In this document: piece by piece, positions 28,283-37,524 of the stretch
How positions within the stretch are numbered: the first letter of the stretch is position 1
How the letters are laid out: each line of letters begins with the position of its first letter
Source: Phytohabitans rumicis
GTDB taxonomy: Bacteria > Actinomycetota > Actinomycetes > Mycobacteriales > Micromonosporaceae
Assembly (NCBI RefSeq): GCF_011764445.1
Contig: NZ_BLPG01000001.1
Location: forward strand, 1,364,001-1,428,000
Direction of reading: 5' to 3'
DNA: 64,000 nucleotides
Program-made: the position numbers and the translations under genes
Notes under the pieces: model-generated
Database searches by the model: none
What the model saw: the letters and a program-made list of their open reading frames with translations, nothing else
What the model was told of the DNA's origin: nothing

Positions 28283-29091
28283 TTACTCCGCAGCGGCAGC
28301 GGCATCGCCCGGGGCCGTCGCCTTGTTGGCGGGGGCGGTGTAGCGCATCGGTGCATCGTTGGTCAGCACGGCTCCACCGTTGACGACCAATTTGGCCAGG
28401 GCGTTGCCCACAGCGCCGGACGAGCGGCTCAGTTCCCTGGCGATGGTGCCCGCGTTGAACTCGTGCCCGGGGTGCGCGTTGAGGAAGTCGCGGACCAGGT
28501 CCGCGAGTTGGCCTTTGCCGAGGGTCGGGGAACCGTCGCCGTTGGTGCCGAGCGCGGTGGACACGGTGCGGCGGGTGTTGACCCCGGTACGGCGCGGCAT
28601 CGGACGCTGGCATGTTGGGCACACCTCACGCACCGCCGCAACGGACAGGTCCACGGCGGACAGATCCGCCTCGCCACGCAGCCACACCTCCACTCCCGTT
28701 TCGTCGCCCTCGACAGGCGGCATACGCACGGCGGCATCGGCAGCTTCCATCGCACCGAGCACCCGACCGACGATGGCGGCACGCAGCCCGGACTCGTCCA
28801 CCACGGTCGCGGCGGACACGCCCTCGGGTGGTCACCGAGTACACCGGCCACCATGACGACCTTCATGTAGTCGGCGCTCGTCGCCGGTGTACCGGAGGTC
28901 GGGGCACCTGACACCGGCACGGCGGACACGGGCGCGGCGGCCGGGGTCACGTCAATGTTCGTAGGCGTGTCGGCCTCCGGGGTTGCGGTGGTGGCCGCCT
29001 CGGCCGGGGTCGGGTCAGCGGTGGTGTCCAGGGCGACGGCGGGCTCGGTCGCGGCGGCGGGCTTGCGGGTGCGGCGGCTGGTCGTGGTCAT
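28283..29091 (-). pseudogene. wHTH protein gene with apparent single-base frameshift
   Basis: Two frames together make one protein of about 268 residues. The first starts at an ATG at 29091 with a good ribosome site (GGGAGGT) and runs MTTTSRRTRKPAAATEP through a Pro/Ala/Thr-rich linker to YMKVVMVAGVLGDHP. There the sense passes to the frame of 28819-28283, which continues EGVSAATVVDESGLRAAIVGRV and ends in a winged-helix-like part (LADLVRDFLNAHPGHEFNAGTIARELSRSSGAVGNALAKLVVNGGAV). One base appears to be missing near 28821-28830. It may be a pseudogene, a sequencing error or recoding. The CPTCQRPM motif is metal-site-like. Confidence 0.65.
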
Positions 29092-29536
29092 GGCGAATTA
29101 CCTCCCGAAGGAAATGGCAGGAAATCCGGTCCGAAAAGTGCGCAGGACGCGCATTGTGATTCCGGTCCCGGTGGCCGCTATTTCGGCCCCACGTCCATGG
29201 ACGCTCTGCACCAGGGGTTTGTCAACGCCGGTTTTCAAGACTCTTTCTCGGTGTCGATTCACGACTCTCAGCGCATCGCGGCCGCGGCTGTGTGGGTATC
29301 GGGCACGACCAAGGGGGCAAACGTTTGGGCCCTGGTCAGAAGGTCACGCGGTGCGCTTGCCACGCGAAGCGTGCGGGCTCAGTTCGGTGGCCACGCCACC
29401 GAACTGAGCAAATCTGGCTGGCCACCACGCGTGATAGGAACTATCAGTCGGCTCCGGTCCGGCAGTCCTCCTCCATGGCACCGACCAGCAGATAGGCCAT
29501 ATTCAAGGGCGCTAGCTGACCCGCATTTTCGTCGCC

Positions 29537-29584
29537 GTTAGAAATCTCGTTAGAACACTCGTTAGGTGGCTCGTTAGAACACGC
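29537..29584. repeat. Four 12-bp direct repeats (iteron-like)
   Basis: Four perfectly spaced 12-bp units, GTTAGAAATCTC, GTTAGAACACTC, GTTAGGTGGCTC and GTTAGAACACGC, share GTTAG at the start and CTC or CGC at the end. Spacing of just over one helical turn would place a bound protein on nearly the same face of the DNA, as in iterons or partition and transfer sites. Confidence 0.85.
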
Positions 29585-29956
29585 GCCCCGAGCGTTCATA
29601 GAGACCGGTGAAGGTGACAGAGCCCTGGGCCTGCGGGACCCTCGCCGGCGCAGCCACCGACCGGCGGCTTGGGCCCGGGCTGGAGGGCGCCTCAACGCGC
29701 TGGGTCCGTCTCGTCCTCGTTTCGTACGGTCAAGAGCCGCGGCCCACGTCAGCCTCGTGTCAGGGCAATACGTTCCGCAAGGAGCCTTGCGGCGATGGCA
29801 CCAGCCCGGGTACGTACGGAGGAACCAGCAGTGATCTCGGTGCCGACCGACGGGGCCGTCCTCCTCACTGGAGATCGAGCATGGCCTGGGCGGACGGGTG
29901 TCAGCGCCGTCGGCGGGTTCGGTCGGCAACCCTGCATGGTGAACGAGTCCCTCATC

Positions 29957-30254
29957 AAGGGAAGTCAAATTCGAGGACCGAATTGGAAAACCCACCGAGG
30001 TTGATCTGCGGCATCGTGTTCAACCCGCCTGTCGAGGCGTTCACCCCTCCACGTACGCAGATGCTCGTGTTCAACCTGACGAACGTCAAGATCTACGCCA
30101 TTCGCTTGATGCCAGATCTACCGAGAGCGCGTACACCCCTGTGACCTGCGTGTTCAACCCCATCTCGATCTTGTTCAACGTTGGCGAAGTGACCATTGCG
30201 GAGCACGAGCGGCCCCGGCGAGTTCCAATCCGGCCCCTCGTTTTGACTTCCCTT
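29957..30254. mobile_element. MITE-like 298-bp element with 32-bp inverted ends
   Basis: The left end (29957-29988, starting AAGGGAAGTCAAATTCGAGG) and the reverse complement of the right end (30223-30254, starting AAGGGAAGTCAAAACGAGG) agree over about 32 bp, both closing with ATTGGAA. The interior has no transposase and carries four copies of a TGTTCAAC word (30016-30024, 30067-30075, 30150-30158 and 30171-30179). No target duplication was obvious. It could be a non-autonomous transposon or a large structured cis site. Confidence 0.55.
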
Positions 30255-30292
30255 AATGTCAGCGCCTTCAAGCGGGATACGGCCAACAGCCC

Positions 30293-31069
30293 ATGCCGCA
30301 GACTCACCCAACGACCACCAGCTCCAGCTTCACGCCGGTTCCGGCGGCCGTACCGGAGGCCCAGGAATCCGTGACACGCAGGGCCTTGCCGGTGCCCGCT
30401 CGTCGTGAAGCAGCACGTGTCATGTACCGCGAGAGCCTTGCCGCAGCCGAACCGCTCACCGATCAGCAACTCGGCGCAGCATTCGGGCTCAGTGACCGGT
30501 GGGGCCGCGATCGGATCGCGGAAGTACGTGCCGAGCTTGCCGAGCAGCGTGCCGAACCTGCCGATCTTGCCAATGGCATCGACGATCACGTCGAACCGGC
30601 GGCGATGCCGCAGCCACAACCTCCTTCGCGGCCAAACTCGGTACCCGCCGCTCCGGCCGAGACCTTGTCACAGCTCACCCGCGTCCGCTGGGCAGTACGG
30701 GCCACGCTGTCTCTTGCCGTCGCGTCCTCCACGGCAGCGAACATCCTGCATGCCCAGGACAACCTGATCAGCCAGGCCATCGCAGCTTGGCCGCCGCTAG
30801 CGCTGCTGGCCGCGATCGAGCTGATCTCCCGCGTGCCAGTGCACCGCAGGTCGCTCGCCGCGCTGCGGATGGTAGCCACCGCCGCTATCGCTGCCATCGC
30901 CGCATGGGTGTCCTACGGCCACATGGTCGAGGTCGTCCGCAGATACGGGGAGATCGGGGCCAGTCCCTTCCTGATCCCATTCACCGTGGACGGGTTGATC
31001 GTCTCGGCGTCGATCTGCCTTGTCGAACTCAGTAGCCGAATCCGCACCGCGACCGGGGCTTCGCAATGA
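30293..31069 (+). CDS. SpdB/DUF2637-like membrane protein of actinobacterial conjugative elements
   Basis: The 258-residue protein has a soluble N-terminal half with a helix-turn-helix-like stretch (LTDQQLGAAFGLSDRWGRDRIAEVRAEL). The C-terminal DUF2637 half has four membrane segments: LSLAVASSTAANILHA, PPLALLAAIELIS, ALRMVATAAIAAIAAWVSY and FLIPFTVDGLIVSASICLVEL. DUF2637 proteins are encoded by Streptomyces-type plasmids and integrative elements and are linked to plasmid spread. It lies about 440 bp before a serine integrase and its stop overlaps a small gene. The start lacks a strong ribosome site. Confidence 0.82.
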   Translation: MPQTHPTTTSSSFTPVPAAVPEAQESVTRRALPVPARREAARVMYRESLAAAEPLTDQQLGAAFGLSDRWGRDRIAEVRAELAEQRAEPADLANGIDDHVEPAAMPQPQPPSRPNSVPAAPAETLSQLTRVRWAVRATLSLAVASSTAANILHAQDNLISQAIAAWPPLALLAAIELISRVPVHRRSLAALRMVATAAIAAIAAWVSYGHMVEVVRRYGEIGASPFLIPFTVDGLIVSASICLVELSSRIRTATGASQ

Positions 31070-31254
31070 CCGAGCCCTCGACGCCGAACGCGCCGATGTC
31101 GTGCACGCCATCCGTCGAGCCGGACCGCAAAGTCCCGTCCACGTTGACGATCAAGTTCGACACCGATGCGCCGGTTCTCACTCCGGGCGCTTCCCGAGCG
31201 CTACTCGGGCTGCTGTTGTCCTCGGACCGCCGGGATCTGGTCAAGGACAGCTGA
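31066..31254 (+). CDS. Small protein coupled to SpdB-like gene
   Basis: A 62-residue frame begins with an ATG overlapping the SpdB stop (ATGA). The product starts MTEPSTPNAPMSC and ends SRALLGLLLSSDRRDLVKDS. It is not a recognised family. The coupling and the position between SpdB and an integrase are the main reasons to accept it. Confidence 0.5.
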   Translation: MTEPSTPNAPMSCTPSVEPDRKVPSTLTIKFDTDAPVLTPGASRALLGLLLSSDRRDLVKDS

Positions 31255-31507
31255 CTGCCGGCCAGGGCGTATCGACTCTGACAGCTTCTCGATCGGAGTC
31301 GCCCGCCCAACGTAGCCGCGCAGAGGTCGCGGCCAGCACAGGCCGACCCGGCGTTCGGTCTTGATCGCTTCACCCCGGTATGTCTGGATCTGATGGACGT
31401 CGCACGGGCCGGCCCGGACACAGGGACGGTGGCCGGCCCGTCGGCGTCCCGATGATCCACACCCGTGTCATGCCGGCGCCTTCACCCGGGAAGGGATCCA
31501 GCACGCG

Positions 31508-33298
31508 ATGACGATCGACGTTCCACGGCTTCAGCGTGACGTAGCCAAGCTGGCCTTCGACCCGCCCAACCTCAGATTCGCCTTCTACGGCCGCGTCTCC
31601 ACCGAAGACAACCAGGATCCCGAAGCATCGAAGAACTGGCAGATCACCCGCGCCAACGCGCTCATCGAGCCGCGCGGCGGGTTGATCGTCGCGCAGTTCT
31701 TCGACATCGGCATGTCCAGGTCGCTGCCGTGGAAACGCCGCCCACGAGCCTCGGCTCTGCTCGACGCGCTGGCCGACCCCAACCGAGGCTTCGACGCCGT
31801 GGTCATCGGCGAGCCGCAACGAGCCTTCTACGGCAACCAGTACGGGCTGACTATGCCCGTCTTCACCCACTACGGCGTCCAACTCTGGGTACCCGAAGTT
31901 GGTGGACCGATCGACCCCGACTCCGAAGCCCATGACCTGATCATGAGCGTGTTCGGCGGGATGTCCAAGGGCGAACGGTCCCGTGTCAAGATCCGCGTCC
32001 GTACCGCGATGGCGGCTCAGGCGAAGATCGAGGGGCGCTTCCTCGGCGGCAGGCCACCCTACGGCTACCGCCTCACCGACGCCGGACCGCACCCCAACCC
32101 GGCCAAGGCCGCCGACGGCAAGCGCCTCCACAAACTCGAACCCGACCCCGCGACCGGTCCCGTCGTCAAGCGGATCTTCGCGCTGTACCTGTCCGGGTTG
32201 GGCATCTTCACCATCGCCGAACGGCTCACCCGCGATGGCATCTCGTCACCATCCGCCGCAGATCCCGGGCGCAACCGCCACCGAACCGGTGAAGGCTGGG
32301 CCAAGAGCGCGATCAAAGCCATCCTCGCCAACCCCCGCTACACGGGCCGGCAGGTATGGAACAAGCAACGCAAGGACGAAGTCCTCCTCGACGTCGACGA
32401 CGTCGCCCTCGGTTACGAGACCCGAATGCGATGGAACGACGCCGACACCTGGGTCTGGTCGGACACTGTCGTCCACGAGCCACTGGTCACCGTCGAGGAC
32501 TTCGAGGCAGCCCGGCGGATCGCCACGCAGCACGGACGCGACCGCAAGACCCGCCAACGCGTACGCGTACGGCGTGCCTACACGCTGCGCGGCCTCCTCC
32601 TGTGCGGTCTGTGCGGCCGGAAGATGCAAGGCCAGTACAGCCACGACGCCGCCTACTACCGCTGCCGCTACCCCGCCGAGTACGCGTTGGCCAACCACGT
32701 CCAGCATCCCCGCAACGTGTACCTGCGCGAACAAGACCTCCTACCGCTGCTCGACGAATGGCTCGCGCAAGCCTTCGCACCACAACGCGTCGCCGACACC
32801 GTCCGCGAACTCCACACGGCGCAACCCCGGCAAGCCGTACAGGTCAAGCCCGTCGAGGACGACACAGCGGCGGTCATCGCGGCCTGCGACGAGAAACTCG
32901 CCCGCTACCGCGCCATCGCAGAGGCCGGCGGCGACCCCGCGACCATCGCCGGATGGATCGCCGAGGTCAACGCCGAGCGCGCCGCGGCCCTCGCCCGCAG
33001 ACCGGCACCCAAAGTCGAAACGACCAAGATCACCCGACTCAGCGAAACAGACATCGAACGGCTAACACGGACGTTCGACCGGGTCCGCGACATGATCAGG
33101 CGGGCAGAAGCCGAAACCAAGGGCGAGGTCTACCGGCAGCTCCGGCTCACACTCACCTACCACCCCGGAAACAACGAAATCCGAGTCGAGGCAAGCCCTG
33201 ACCCGGATTCCTGTGGGGTTTTGGTACGTGTCCGAGGATCGACCCAAACCGATGCCCAACAAGGGCCCCGTCTGGTTCGGACGATCCCCCTAGCCTAA
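31508..33298 (+). CDS. Large serine recombinase (integrase)
   Basis: The 596-residue protein has the resolvase-type catalytic domain at the N-terminus (FAFYGRVSTEDNQD, nucleophile Ser31, and FGGMSKGERSRVKIRVRTAM). A recombinase domain follows (GGRPPYGYRLTD to AILANPRYTGRQVWNKQR), then a zinc ribbon with CGLCGRKMQGQYS and YRCRYP, and a coiled-coil stretch near 430-560. This is the phiC31-type architecture used for unidirectional integration of phages and integrative elements. All expected residues are present. The attP site would normally lie next to the gene, but no attL/attR pair could be identified by eye. It is probably the integrase of the SpdB-containing element. Confidence 0.95.
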   Translation: MTIDVPRLQRDVAKLAFDPPNLRFAFYGRVSTEDNQDPEASKNWQITRANALIEPRGGLIVAQFFDIGMSRSLPWKRRPRASALLDALADPNRGFDAVVIGEPQRAFYGNQYGLTMPVFTHYGVQLWVPEVGGPIDPDSEAHDLIMSVFGGMSKGERSRVKIRVRTAMAAQAKIEGRFLGGRPPYGYRLTDAGPHPNPAKAADGKRLHKLEPDPATGPVVKRIFALYLSGLGIFTIAERLTRDGISSPSAADPGRNRHRTGEGWAKSAIKAILANPRYTGRQVWNKQRKDEVLLDVDDVALGYETRMRWNDADTWVWSDTVVHEPLVTVEDFEAARRIATQHGRDRKTRQRVRVRRAYTLRGLLLCGLCGRKMQGQYSHDAAYYRCRYPAEYALANHVQHPRNVYLREQDLLPLLDEWLAQAFAPQRVADTVRELHTAQPRQAVQVKPVEDDTAAVIAACDEKLARYRAIAEAGGDPATIAGWIAEVNAERAAALARRPAPKVETTKITRLSETDIERLTRTFDRVRDMIRRAEAETKGEVYRQLRLTLTYHPGNNEIRVEASPDPDSCGVLVRVRGSTQTDAQQGPRLVRTIPLA

Positions 33299-33549
33299 TA
33301 GGAACCCTGCCTGGGCAAACGCCATCGCACGATCGCTAGCCCGGGTGACAGCAGGGCCGCCGACATTCTCAGCCCGGACGAACGGGCGAGATGACCCGGC
33401 GGCCCTTGCCTTACGGCACGCCACCCAGGTCATCCCGAACCCCTTCGCCCCGTTCCCGCTTCAGGGTGAGGCAACTCGACCAGTTCGGTTCGGCCCTCGT
33501 CATGCTGTTGCGCGTTCGCGATGAGCATGACGGCGGCGCTGGAGTGAGC

Positions 33550-33813
33550 ATGGACGGTGCGGGTTGGTGCTCCGCTGTCGCGGTGATGGACGGGCGCACG
33601 ATCGTCGTCTCCGGCGGTGCCGACAAGACGGTGCGGGTGTGGGACGCGGCGACCGGCGCCCCGGTCGGTGACCCATACACCGGCCACATCGACGAGGTTT
33701 GGTCGGCGGCGGTGGGACAGATGGACGGGCGGACCATCGTCGTCTCCGGCGGTGCCGACAAGACGTTGGGGGTTGTGGGTGCTCCGTGGGTGCTCGGATG
33801 CAAGCGACCCTAG
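33550..33813 (+). pseudogene. WD40-repeat protein fragment
   Basis: The 87-codon frame encodes one and a half WD40 blades: AVMDGRTIVVSGGADKTVRVWDAATGAPVGDPYTGH, then a second that stops after GGADKTLG and shifts to unrelated residues. Actinobacterial WD40 proteins of this type have many such blades, often behind a kinase or STAND ATPase, so this is a scrap left by recombination. Confidence 0.75.
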
Positions 33814-34193
33814 ACGGATTCCACCGCTGGGTTCTGGATTTCGACCACGAGCGACCGCCGACCAGGCGACTACAGCGCGTGACGACCGTGCTGACCTGCT
33901 GGTACGCCGCGACCTCTGCTTGGATTTGCGGGCAAGACTTCGGACGAATATGCCTTACGTTCAGTAGTACGGACAAAGGTGCCTAATGAGGATTAAAAGT
34001 CCTCAGCTCAGCCGCTGGAGCATAGAAGTGCACCGATCTTTTTGGCCCACCTAGCTACATCTATCTACGAACTTCGATGTGCTGTGTGGTCCTATGTGGA
34101 CCCGGGGTGCTCCTGGGGTGCTCGTCTGTGCGGAACCGGGCCAGTCCGCAGCCAACGTTCCGCAATCCGGGGGCGTAGGCGCCAGTCGTCCAG
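33814..34193. other. Gap between two gene fragments, nothing recognised
   Basis: About 380 bp of somewhat lower GC content separate the WD40 and IclR fragments. No gene, hairpin or repeat was convincing. The stretch is probably a junction left by deletions. Confidence 0.4.
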
Positions 34194-34634
34194 GTGGTGT
34201 ACGTCGCCAAGCTGGGCGGCCACCGCCAGGCCAAGGCGCCATCCCGGTTGGGTGGACGGATGCCCCTGCACGCGACGGCGATCGGTAAGGCCCTTCTGGC
34301 ACACGCTCCCGACGAGGTACGAGCCCAGGTGCTCAGCGGGCCGCTGACGAGGCTCGCACCACGTACCATCACCGCGCCGCGCGTCCTGGAACAGCAACTC
34401 GACAAGATCCTCAAGGAGGGCGTGGCATTCGAGTTCGAGGAGTCCGCTGTCGGCATCGTCTGCGTTGGAGCGCCCATTGTGGACGGTAGCGACGCGGTCG
34501 TTGCGGCCGTCAGCGTGACCGGGCCGGCGACCCGATTCCATCCTCGACAGCACGCGGCCTCGGTCCGTGTTGCCGCGGCGGGCATCGCCGCAACCCTGGC
34601 CCGGCGCGCCGCCCTCATGGCGCCGGACGACTGA
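34194..34634 (+). pseudogene. IclR-family regulator, C-terminal domain only
   Basis: The 146-residue frame begins VVYVAKLGGHRQAK and continues with MPLHATAIGKALLAHAP, LTRLAPRTITAP, LEQQLDKILKEGVAFEFEES and GIVCVGAPIVDG, the full order of an IclR effector-binding domain. The N-terminal winged helix needed for DNA binding is absent, and sequence upstream does not restore it in any frame. It is most likely a 5'-deleted pseudogene. Confidence 0.85.
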
Positions 34635-34649
34635 GTCCTGGACGAACGG

Positions 34650-36176
34650 TCAGGCTAGGTGTACCGGCGCCGGGTCATCGGTCTGCTGCTGGCGGGCGGC
34701 GTTGATCGCGGTGACGGTGATGATCAGGGCGACCAGCAGGAACCCGGCGGCCGCGGTGAACGCGACGGTGTAGCCGTGGGTGAGCGCGTCGGCGGCCCGC
34801 TGGACGAGGGACATGTCGCCGGTGGCGATGCCTTGGAAGAATGCGGCGTCGGCGCGCGAGAGCTTGTCGTCGGCGGCGCTGGTGGACACGGTGGCCAGGA
34901 CGGCCAGGCCGACGGCGCCGCCGATCTGCTGTGCGGTGTTGAGGATCGCGGAGGCGATGCCGGTGTCGTTGCGTTCGACGCCGGCGACCGCGCCGAGGGT
35001 CATCGGCAGGAAGCTCGCGCCAAGGCCGAGGGCGGTGACGAACATGGCCGGCATCAAGTGCGTCGCGTAGGACGATGTCGGTTCGAGCAGGCTGAACCAG
35101 ACCATGCCGGCGGCGGCGATAAGGCCGGGGCCGGCCAGCAGCCGGGGCGGGAAACGGCCGACGAGCCGGGAGCCGAGACCGGCCGCCAGGCCCATGCCCA
35201 GGCTGAACGGCAGGTAAGCGAAGCCTGCGCGGACCGGGCTGTAGCCCTTGACCTGCTGCATGTAGAGCGACAGGAAGTAGAACGTGGCGAACATGGCCGC
35301 GCCGATGAACAGCATGGTGGCGTACGAACCGGCCCGGTTACGGTTGCGCAGTAGCCGCAGGGGTAGCAGCGGGCGCCGGGTACGGGTCTGGATCCGCAGG
35401 AACGTCACCAGCAGAATGGCCGCGATGGCGAACATGCCGAGTGTGACCTTGTCGTCCCAGCCGCGGGCGCCGCCCTGGGTGATGGCGTAGACCAGGGCGG
35501 TCAGGCCGCCGGTGCCGGTGATCGCGCCACGCACGTCCAGCTCGCCGTGCACCTTCTCGCCGCTGGCCAGCAGCCGGGTACCGAGAAGCACAGCCAGGCC
35601 GATCGGCACGTTGACGAACATCACCCAGCGCCAGCTCAGATAATCGGTGAGCACCCCACCCAATAGCAGCCCGACCGTCGAGCCGAGCCCGGCCATCGCG
35701 GCGTAGACGCCCATCGCCCGGTTCCGCGGCGGCCCCTCGGCGAACGTGGTGGCGATCAGGGACAGCGCCGTGGGGGCGATGACGGCCGCACCGAGGCCCT
35801 GCAGCACCCGGGCGGAGATGAGCAGTTCGGTGTTCGGGGCCAAGCCGCCGAGCAGCGAGGCGGCGATGAACACCACCAAGCCGAGGCGGAACATCCGCCG
35901 CCGGCCATAGAGGTCGCCCGCCCGGCCGCCCAGCAGCAGCAACCCGCCGAAGGCCAGCACGTAGGAGTTGACGACCCACGACAGGCCCGAGGCCGACACC
36001 TCGAGGTCCTTCTGGATGCTCGGCAGCGCGATGTTCGTGATCGTGCCGTCCAACACCACCATCAGCTGCGCGGCCGCGATGACGGTCAGCGCGAGCGCGG
36101 GATGGGCCGAGGGCCGGATGGTGGGCGCGGGGGCACCTGGCGAGTCCAGGCGCGCAGCTTGCGAGTCTGTCGACAT
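34650..36176 (-). CDS. MFS drug exporter, DHA2 (EmrB/QacA) family
   Basis: The 508-residue membrane protein has about 14 hydrophobic segments and the DHA2 signatures LDGTITNIALPSIQKDLEVS (motif D1), GGRAGDLYGRRRMF (motif A) and GLGAAVIAPTALSLI followed by GSTVGLLLGGVLTDYLSWRW (motif C). It should export a toxic or secondary-metabolite compound in exchange for protons. It is divergent from a TetR regulator at 36339, the normal arrangement in which the regulator represses the pump. The 3' end faces the IclR fragment with only 15 bp between. Confidence 0.93.
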   Translation of the reverse strand: MSTDSQAARLDSPGAPAPTIRPSAHPALALTVIAAAQLMVVLDGTITNIALPSIQKDLEVSASGLSWVVNSYVLAFGGLLLLGGRAGDLYGRRRMFRLGLVVFIAASLLGGLAPNTELLISARVLQGLGAAVIAPTALSLIATTFAEGPPRNRAMGVYAAMAGLGSTVGLLLGGVLTDYLSWRWVMFVNVPIGLAVLLGTRLLASGEKVHGELDVRGAITGTGGLTALVYAITQGGARGWDDKVTLGMFAIAAILLVTFLRIQTRTRRPLLPLRLLRNRNRAGSYATMLFIGAAMFATFYFLSLYMQQVKGYSPVRAGFAYLPFSLGMGLAAGLGSRLVGRFPPRLLAGPGLIAAAGMVWFSLLEPTSSYATHLMPAMFVTALGLGASFLPMTLGAVAGVERNDTGIASAILNTAQQIGGAVGLAVLATVSTSAADDKLSRADAAFFQGIATGDMSLVQRAADALTHGYTVAFTAAAGFLLVALIITVTAINAARQQQTDDPAPVHLA

Positions 36177-36338
36177 CCGATCTCCAAATTTTCGACAGGG
36201 CCGGGGGTCTCCGACAATATCTCAACAACTGTCTACTTTTTTGGAAGGGTCGGTGTCGGTGGTCACCAGCGCCCCTCACCAGGGGTTACCGGGGATCGAC
36301 TCGGTACGATCGGACTGCCGACGTACGGAGGTGCAGAC

Positions 36339-36947
36339 ATGACCCGGGCCGCTACGCCGGCGCCGGTCGCCGACGGCGAACCGCCGCCGCAAGGCGAGCG
36401 CAAGGGCGAACGCACCCGCCGGCGCATCTTGGAAACCGCCCGACGGCTGTTCGCCGAGTTCGGCTACGAGCGCGCCACCATTCGCGCCATCGCCGCCGCG
36501 GCCGAGGTCGACAAGTCGTCGATCCTGCAGTATTTCGGCAGCAAGCAGGAACTCTTCCGCGCGGCCGTGCACTGGCACATCCCCATCGAGGAAATGACCA
36601 CCGACGACCCCGTCCAGACCGTGCACAACCTCATGCACGGCATGCTGACCAGCTGGGCCGCCGACCCCAACAGCCCCATGGCGGTGCTCCTGCGCGCCAG
36701 CATGACCAGCGAAGAGGCCGCCGAGCTCCTACGGCACCACATCACCGCCGAGATCGTCGACCCGGTCGCCGCCACCCTCGACGATCCCGACGCCCACCTG
36801 CGCGCCGCCCTGTCCGGCGCCATGATGATGGGCATTGCCGCCCAGCGCTACCTGCTGAAGATGCCGTACGTCGCCGACGTGGACCTCGACGACATCCTTC
36901 GCCTGGCCGGACCCGCAATCCGGGCCGTCATCGTCCCGGCAGCCTGA
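36339..36947 (+). CDS. TetR-family regulator divergent from MFS exporter
   Basis: The 202-residue protein starts at an ATG preceded by GGAGGT. The N-terminal HTH reads RRRILETARRLFAEFGYERATIRAIAAAAEVDKSSILQYFGSK, a textbook TetR motif. The C-terminal part (LMHGMLTSWAADPNSPMAVLLRASMTSEEAAELLRHH) matches the TetR_C group with a Met-rich helix and is the probable ligand pocket. It presumably represses the divergent exporter and itself. No clean palindrome was found in the 162-bp gap. Frames open further upstream to 36102 but have no better start. Confidence 0.92.
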   Translation: MTRAATPAPVADGEPPPQGERKGERTRRRILETARRLFAEFGYERATIRAIAAAAEVDKSSILQYFGSKQELFRAAVHWHIPIEEMTTDDPVQTVHNLMHGMLTSWAADPNSPMAVLLRASMTSEEAAELLRHHITAEIVDPVAATLDDPDAHLRAALSGAMMMGIAAQRYLLKMPYVADVDLDDILRLAGPAIRAVIVPAA

Positions 36948-36999
36948 CCGGAGCGGCCAGGACGTCAGACATGTCACGCCGCTCGGCAGCAGCGCCGCG

Positions 37000-37479
37000 C
37001 TACTGAGATTCCTGCCGTGTCGGGTCGGCCGCGGGAGCCTCGGGGTCGCCGAAGATGGCCGGCACGTGTTCGGTCAGGATGATGCTGAAGGCGGTGTCCT
37101 CGAACTGTCGCTGGTCGTCGGCGGGCAGGTGTGCGACGACACGCTGGAGGTTGTCGGTCACTTCGGCGAAGAACGCCTCGGTGATCTCTTTGCCGCGCGG
37201 GGTGAGGGCGACCATCACCGCACGCCGGTCGTGCCGGGTCGTCTCGCGGCGCAGCAGCCCGCGTCGTTCGATGCGGTCGACCAGGCCGGTGAGTCCGGGC
37301 CGCTCCAGGCCGAGCATGTGGGTGAGCTCGGTCATGCCACGCGGCTGGTCCTTGATGACGCACATCAGCTGGGCCTGCGCCGGGCTGAGGTCGTGCCGGC
37401 CGCATACCTGCGCGTAGAGGCGCTGCACCAGGAACGACAGTCGTACGAGCGCCGCGGAGATGCCCCGGTTGTCCGCCAC
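37000..37479 (-). CDS. MarR-family regulator
   Basis: The protein of 159 residues (from the GTG at 37479, preceded by GAGGGGA) has the MarR winged helix: LSPAQAQLMCVIKDQPRGMTELTHMLGLERPGLTGLVDRIERRGLLRRETTRHDRRAVMVALTPRGK, including the Asp-Arg-Arg wing. An alternative GTG at 37524 would begin right against the operator at 37525-37565 and is disfavoured. It is divergent from an SDR gene, and the inverted repeat between them is its probable site. Confidence 0.9.
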   Translation of the reverse strand: MADNRGISAALVRLSFLVQRLYAQVCGRHDLSPAQAQLMCVIKDQPRGMTELTHMLGLERPGLTGLVDRIERRGLLRRETTRHDRRAVMVALTPRGKEITEAFFAEVTDNLQRVVAHLPADDQRQFEDTAFSIILTEHVPAIFGDPEAPAADPTRQESQ

Positions 37480-37524
37480 GGTTCCATCCCCTCGTCGGTG
37501 TGATCTGACGATCTTACCTTGCAC

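Larger units (their letters stand above)
29092..30292. other. 1.2-kb region without a convincing gene; repeats only
   Basis: No open frame here has both a ribosome site and protein-like composition. The stretch contains four 12-bp direct repeats (29537-29584), a 298-bp element with long inverted ends (29957-30254) and four TTGTTCAAC/GTGTTCAAC words. Such a layout upstream of an SpdB gene and a serine integrase fits a cis-acting transfer, replication or partition region (inference). A 51-codon frame on the minus strand (29599-29444, ending MAYLLVGAMEEDCRTGAD) crosses the direct repeats and may be a small gene. Confidence 0.5.
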
